Of a stretch of DNA of 11,772 nt, positions 8,681 to 11,772 are shown in pieces (the stretch's first letter is position 1; each line of letters opens with the position of its first letter). Origin of the DNA: Goniomonas avonlea (lineage: Eukaryota > Cryptophyceae > Goniomonadida > Goniomonadaceae). A program made the translations under genes and the position numbers. The stretch is taken from assembly GCA_003573635.1 (NCBI GenBank), contig QUTJ01031440.1:1-11772 (forward strand), given 5' to 3'. The notes beneath the pieces are model-generated. The model was given only the letters and a program-made list of their open reading frames with translations, did not search any database and had not been told where the DNA came from.

Positions 8681-9285
8681 TTACTCCGCCATCTCGCGCA
8701 AGCGACGGACTGTGCTGCGCACAGTGGTTGCGGCGGTGGTGCTGAAAACAGTGTAAAAAAAAGACTTGTGGTTGATAATGGCTAAGAAAGGGACCAACTG
8801 CCACGTCATACGCACAAGAGAACAAGCGCGAGAGCTTCCTAGAGGGGGGAAACTACTCACGTCATGGTCCAGGCTCCACCGGTGATGGTCTTGCGGCATC
8901 CAGAGCAATGCCAGATGCCCACGGCCTTGCGCTTCACGCTGTCCTGTTCGGGGGTAAAGTCAGATACTGGTACCGATTGTCCACCACGAACGTGCCTTGC
9001 CGCAGAACTGGCAAGTGAACTTGGAGTGCTGTGTCACCTCCATCTTCTTCACCTGCTTACGCAGGGAAGCACCATAACGCGAGGCGTACTTTCCGACAAC
9101 ACCAACCTGCGCATACACTAAGAAAAAATCACCAATACAAAACCAAACACAAATCTCACCTTGACCGTGCGCTTGCCCTGAAAATAAGAGAGAGTGTCAG
9201 ATTACAATCACATCGCAAACCAGAAAAACAACGACCACGGAAAACAACAAAGAGGGGGCCATTCCAAGAACACCAAGCGCACCAT
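8681..9285 (-). CDS. RPL37A: 60S ribosomal protein eL43 (L37a), complete
   Basis: Five minus-strand exons join to 91 residues: 9285-9283 (ATG only), 9177-9160, 9106-8996, 8943-8861 and 8741-8681. The product starts MGKRTVKVGVVGKY and ends [10 protein letters not shown] zinc ribbon is formed by Cys39-x2-Cys42 and Cys57-x2-Cys60 (TCQFCGK and GIWHCSGC), with GGAWTM after it, all at the family's usual spacing. It is a structural protein of the large cytosolic ribosomal subunit. Introns are 105, 53, 52 and 119 nt. The third (8944-8995) must start with GC rather than GT to keep the conserved [13 protein letters not shown] canonical GT alternative (donor GTGGTG, 49 nt) would insert one extra residue. 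Because exon 1 is a bare ATG, the start is inferred from the family N-terminus and the donor GTGCGC just after it. Confidence 0.95.
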
Positions 9286-9425
9286 GAGGAAATGTGAGTC
9301 ACCGCTTCTGTCAGGTCACTCGTGCCAACCTTATCCACACAGGCAGTCGGTCATTCAACATCACCTGGTCAAATGGTATCTTTTGACTATCTTTTCTGAT
9401 TTTTTTCTTTCTTTACTGTACATAC

Positions 9426-9532
9426 GTGAGCTTGACCAAGTCACCAAGTCTTGTCACCGCGACGAGCTGTTCAATCTCCGAGTTTCCCCGTTTCGGGTTG
9501 CCGCGGGCCTTGCTCTTGGCCGCGTTGCACAT
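9426..9532 (-). other. Candidate exon upstream of eL43, unrecognised
   Basis: From an ATG at 9532 the minus strand reads MCNAAKSKARGNPKRG followed by SEIEQLVAVTRLGDLVKL, then meets a consensus donor GTATGT in phase 2. A phase-2 acceptor at 9308-9309 would join it, through nine residues, in frame to the eL43 ATG. That would give an N-terminal extension or an upstream leader ORF. The ATG falls in the edge of a minisatellite, which weakens the case. No family recognised. Confidence 0.3.
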
Positions 9533-9600
9533 TGGCACGTTGGCATTGGCATATTGGCACATTGGCACATTGGCACATTGGCACATTGGCACGTTGGCAC
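9526..9600. repeat. (ATTGGCAC)n minisatellite
   Basis: About nine units of an 8-bp motif ATTGGCAC, with GTTGGCAC and ATTGGCAT variants. Because 8 is not a multiple of 3, all three frames stay open through it, which makes spurious ORFs on both strands. Confidence 0.92.
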
Positions 9601-10025
9601 AGAGGGAGACGCGCTGCTTCTCTTGAGCCCATCGTTCTTATTTTTTCCTACAAACCGGAGATTGCGAGGCATGCCACACGAGCTTCCGGAAAAATTGTCC
9701 GTCCGTCGATTTTTGCATGGATCTGGCGAGACTCGTTTGCCACAGTGCATGCTGTCCCTGAAAATAAAATGCGCTTTCGGACCTAATCCAAGATCTCCCT
9801 CAACTTTCTGGCCGAGTCCGATGTGTTCTCCGAGGTAATGCATATTCATCGTTGATAATCTGCCATCCACTCAGCTTGAGGTACATCCCTCTGTGTCCAG
9901 GCACTCCGCGGGACGACACTAGAGCGGGGATGTTGGTATTGGTTCGACTAACTTGTTTGACTGGATTATATTTGGATTTGCATTGGGACGAAACGCTGTG
10001 GAAACCCGTTTTCCCTCCGTTGAAG

Positions 10026-10324
10026 TTTCGTTCACCTGGCTGTCCAGAATCAAAAACGGGTGAGCTTCCTCTGAACGTCTCAAGAGTGAGATTCCACCCA
10101 TCGAAACCACCGACCGGCTAACGATACACCACATCCACTTCATGCAGCGCTTGGAACAACCTGTGTCTCCCTCCCGCCTCAAGTTGCAGCTGGACAGATC
10201 CCTGGATCCACCGAATCCTCTCCCTCTCGATTCGATCATTGCACTCAAGATAGGAAAGCCGCCTGAGGGTGTTTCCCCAGAGAGCAGCTCAGATTGCAAC
10301 TCAATCACTTTGCGCCCAACCTAG
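10026..10324 (+). CDS. Unidentified gene, candidate last two exons
   Basis: The segment 10148-10324 reads RLEQPVSPSRLKLQLDRSL, then proline- and serine-rich sequence, to a TAG. It follows a good acceptor (CACTTCATGCAG) with a CTAAC branch-like site upstream near 10118. A short exon at 10026-10059 (FVHLAVQNQKR) would join it in phase through donor GTGAGC. Upstream exons could not be traced, and the opposite strand is also open for about 130 codons. No domain is recognised; the gene could be spurious. Confidence 0.3.
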
Positions 10325-10353
10325 TTTTGATGTGCAACCTAGTTTTGATGTGC
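10318..10353. repeat. 18-bp perfect tandem duplication at a candidate stop codon
   Basis: AACCTAGTTTTGATGTGC occurs twice back to back (10318-10335 and 10336-10353), followed by another AAC. The first copy contains the TAG that ends the candidate plus-strand coding segment. Confidence 0.97.
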
Positions 10354-10599
10354 AACATGTGTGGATGTTGCTTCTGATGATTTCGAATGAGAGGTCTTGC
10401 GATGATCAAACAGCGCGATCGAGCAAGCAAGCAGCGACTTGAGAACAAAAAACGCAATCGCATCGATCACGCATGAATGCGCGTCGCCTGAGAGAGGAGA
10501 AATCGCGCGCAAGACCAAACCATGGCGGAGGAAGACGCAGAGCCAACGAAAATTGACTGGTTTGTTTATGCAAGTCGCATGGCACAACACAGTCGTTGT
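10354..10599. other. Intergenic region, probable profilin 3' UTR side
   Basis: No convincing gene. On the minus strand it follows the profilin stop and should hold its 3' UTR; CATAAACAAA near 10561-10570 (minus sense) might be a weak polyadenylation signal. It is rich in GCGATCG/GCATCGATC-type words. Confidence 0.5.
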
Positions 10600-11045
10600 T
10601 CAGTAATCGTTCTCCTTCAGGTAGTCACACAGCTTCTCGACGGCCGAGTTGCAGTCGCCGGCCTGGATCTTCTCGTCATACACACCGACAATGACCGCCA
10701 GGTTGGAGCGGGCAATGGACAGACCAGTCTGGCCCTGAAATCATCGAGTAAAAAAAAATGGAAAATAAAATAAATGAGGCGCATTTCACAACGCACTTTA
10801 CGACAATAAATGGTGGACTCGTCACCGCGGAGCACCATGTACGGGATACCGGCAAGGGTCAACTTGCCGCCGGCGACGGAGGCGGGGTTGGCGCTGGCAG
10901 CCGCGATGGCGCTCAGCTCAGCGGCGGTCACGGCCGTAAGGTCTGCGGATTGTGCCCACATGGCGCCATCATGGCCAATAATGACTGCACTGGTCACGTG
11001 GCCAGTGGCGATCAGGCTGTCGTCAACGTACTGCTGCCAGGACAT
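10600..11045 (-). CDS. PFN: Profilin, complete, two exons
   Basis: Exon 1 (11045-10797, 83 codons) and exon 2 (10734-10600, 44 codons plus TGA) join in phase 0 across a 62-nt GTGCGT...TTTCAG intron, giving 127 residues. The N-terminus MSWQQYVDDSLIATG carries the conserved Trp3 and Tyr6 of the poly-proline-binding face. Central AGIPYMVLRGDESTIYCRK and the C-terminal VGVYDEKIQAGDC and VEKLCDYL helix are typical of amoeboid/fungal/plant-type profilins. Profilin binds actin monomers, promotes nucleotide exchange and delivers them to formin and other proline-rich nucleators in the cytoplasm; here that is by homology. Length is normal and no defect is visible. The start is fixed by the family N-terminus. 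Confidence 0.97.
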
Positions 11046-11163
11046 GGTTTACAACTTCTCAAGGAAGTCTCCGCCGAAGCTGGGGAATAAGACCAATTGG
11101 CCCAATTCTATCGCGAATCTCGCTTTATCCATGCCGGATAGAGACCGAGAGTGACGCGGCGAC

Positions 11164-11177
11164 TGGTGACGTCACCA
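11164..11177. promoter_or_regulatory. Perfect palindrome with CRE core, upstream of profilin
   Basis: TGGTGACGTCACCA is a 14-bp perfect palindrome containing TGACGTCA, the classic binding site for bZIP (CREB/ATF-type) dimers. It lies about 120 bp upstream of the profilin ATG, in a plausible promoter position. Confidence 0.55.
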
Positions 11178-11680
11178 ACTGTCACAGCATTTTGCCTGTT
11201 CTGCCCACTTTGCTGACTGTTTCATTACAAAAACCCCTTTGGGTAGCAAAGTTCTGGGCGCTTCTGCCACGATCACCACCGCTTGCACCGAGTCCTTTTG
11301 CCTTTTTTGGGCTTTTGTCAAAAAGCGTCAACACGCCTTTCAAAGGAAATGGGATGACCCAAGACCAACAGATTTTGGACTTCGGTGACAAAATGGATTG
11401 GCTTGCGCGGTGGGCGCTTGGGCGTGCTCAGGGCGTTGTCGATACGTTGCCACATTTTCAACAAAGGGACGTCTAAGCTGTTCAGTGTGTCCGGGTGTAG
11501 GGAGTATTCTGTGCATTTTCGTAAGGCGAGTAGGGATTATGCCAAAGACCCATCTCAGCACTCGGCACTGCTACTTTCTTCAACTTGAATTTTTTAACAA
11601 GAGTTGGTCACCTTTGTTTTCAAGTTGTATTGGCAGCCGCGATTTTGGCGATCTGCTCCAATGGCATAGTTTAAGAGATA
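11178..11680. other. Upstream region of profilin, otherwise featureless
   Basis: Apart from the small plus-strand ORF I see no gene. The segment 11270-11345 is pyrimidine-rich on the plus strand. Open frames on both strands are short and unrecognised. Confidence 0.45.
11354..11476 (+). CDS. Small unassigned ORF divergent from profilin
   Basis: A 40-residue frame from ATG at 11354 starts MTQDQQILDFGDKMDWLARW and ends QQRDV. Its codon use is mixed and its composition is protein-like, but no family is recognised. It could be a first exon, a small protein or chance. No clear splice donor supports continuation. Confidence 0.2.
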   Translation: MTQDQQILDFGDKMDWLARWALGRAQGVVDTLPHFQQRDV

Positions 11681-11772
11681 GAGAGAGAGAGGATTCAAGC
11701 CATTCAGGAACCGCTGAGCGGCCACAGACCCATAAGGGCCTGAGAGAGAGAGAGAGAGAGAGAGGATTCAAG
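11681..11772. repeat. GA-rich tandem repeat, ~73-bp period, cut by right edge
   Basis: GA runs at 11681-11691 and 11742-11764 each lead into GGATTCAAG (11691-11699 and 11764-11772), so a second unit starts as the window ends, 73 bp later. The unit contains the 33-bp core (11695-11727) identical to 178-210. Probably an array continuing outside. Confidence 0.8.

Larger units (their letters stand above)
9286..10025. other. Upstream region of eL43; no recognised gene
   Basis: It contains the probable eL43 5' leader and promoter, one minus-strand candidate exon (9426-9532) and an 8-bp minisatellite. Several open frames on both strands between 9640 and 9850 have splice-like signals (for example a minus-strand acceptor TTTTATTTTCAG near 9759). 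None shows a recognisable domain, and I could not choose a strand. Confidence 0.5.

Noticed and set aside
8742-8860. Intronic C/D snoRNA in the 119-nt eL43 intron
   Set aside because: Ribosomal protein introns often host snoRNAs, but no RUGAUGA C box and CUGA D box pair is present.
9454-9870. 138-codon minus-strand ORF with a short stretch (NLRFVGKNKNDGLK) resembling eL29
   Set aside because: The rest does not match eL29 and half of it is the 8-bp minisatellite read as protein, so the similarity is probably chance.
9919-10308. 129-codon minus-strand ORF
   Set aside because: It overlaps the plus-strand candidate segment, has no recognisable motif and no splice partners. It cannot be excluded, but it is the weaker of the two.
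10522-10773. Plus-strand ORF with a good ATG context (ACCATGG, MAEEDAEPTKIDW)
   Set aside because: From 10600 on it is antisense to the profilin last exon and intron, and no donor leads elsewhere. The start is attractive, but there is no support for a protein.

Overview
The window is nuclear DNA from a eukaryote. Every recognisable gene is interrupted by spliceosomal introns, most of them only 39-120 nt, with GT...AG ends and matching phases, and there is no operon layout or bacterial signal. The intergenic and longer intronic DNA is full of microsatellites and short tandem repeats. The profilin is of the short (127 aa) type and the ribosomal protein is an ordinary cytosolic eL43. Short introns, dense genes and these proteins suggest a unicellular eukaryote, perhaps a protist related to the opisthokont/amoebozoan lineages. 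The lineage is a guess; I could not identify the species.

Layout. (1) 1-2199, minus strand: the 5' part (13 exons, 276 codons) of a CWC27 orthologue, a spliceosome-associated cyclophilin, running off the left edge. (2) 2200-2298: a 99-bp gap between divergent start codons, probably a shared promoter. (3) 2299-8059, plus strand: a 14-exon gene whose frames join into an 855-residue product, with an N-terminal signal/anchor segment, three ~130-residue beta-rich repeats, a charged linker and a C-terminal FkbM-type SAM-dependent methyltransferase domain. (4) 8060-8680: convergent 3' flanks, no gene seen. (5) 8681-9285, minus: ribosomal protein eL43 (RPL37A), five coding exons, the first holding only the ATG and one intron apparently of GC-AG type. 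(6) 9286-10599: no recognised gene; one minus-strand candidate exon, an 8-bp minisatellite, an unidentified plus-strand candidate terminal coding segment and an 18-bp tandem duplication at its stop codon. (7) 10600-11045, minus: a complete two-exon profilin gene. (8) 11046-11772: profilin upstream DNA with a perfect CRE-type palindrome, a small unassigned ORF, and a GA-rich tandem repeat at the right edge that shares an identical 33-bp core with a copy inside the big CWC27 intron.

The recognised genes are housekeeping functions (splicing, translation, actin dynamics) plus one secretory-pathway protein that looks like a glycan or small-molecule O-methyltransferase. They do not form a pathway. 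The most novel item is the architecture of the gene at 2299-8059, which I do not recognise as a described protein. Its exon joins were inferred by reading frame, splice consensus and phase, without transcripts.
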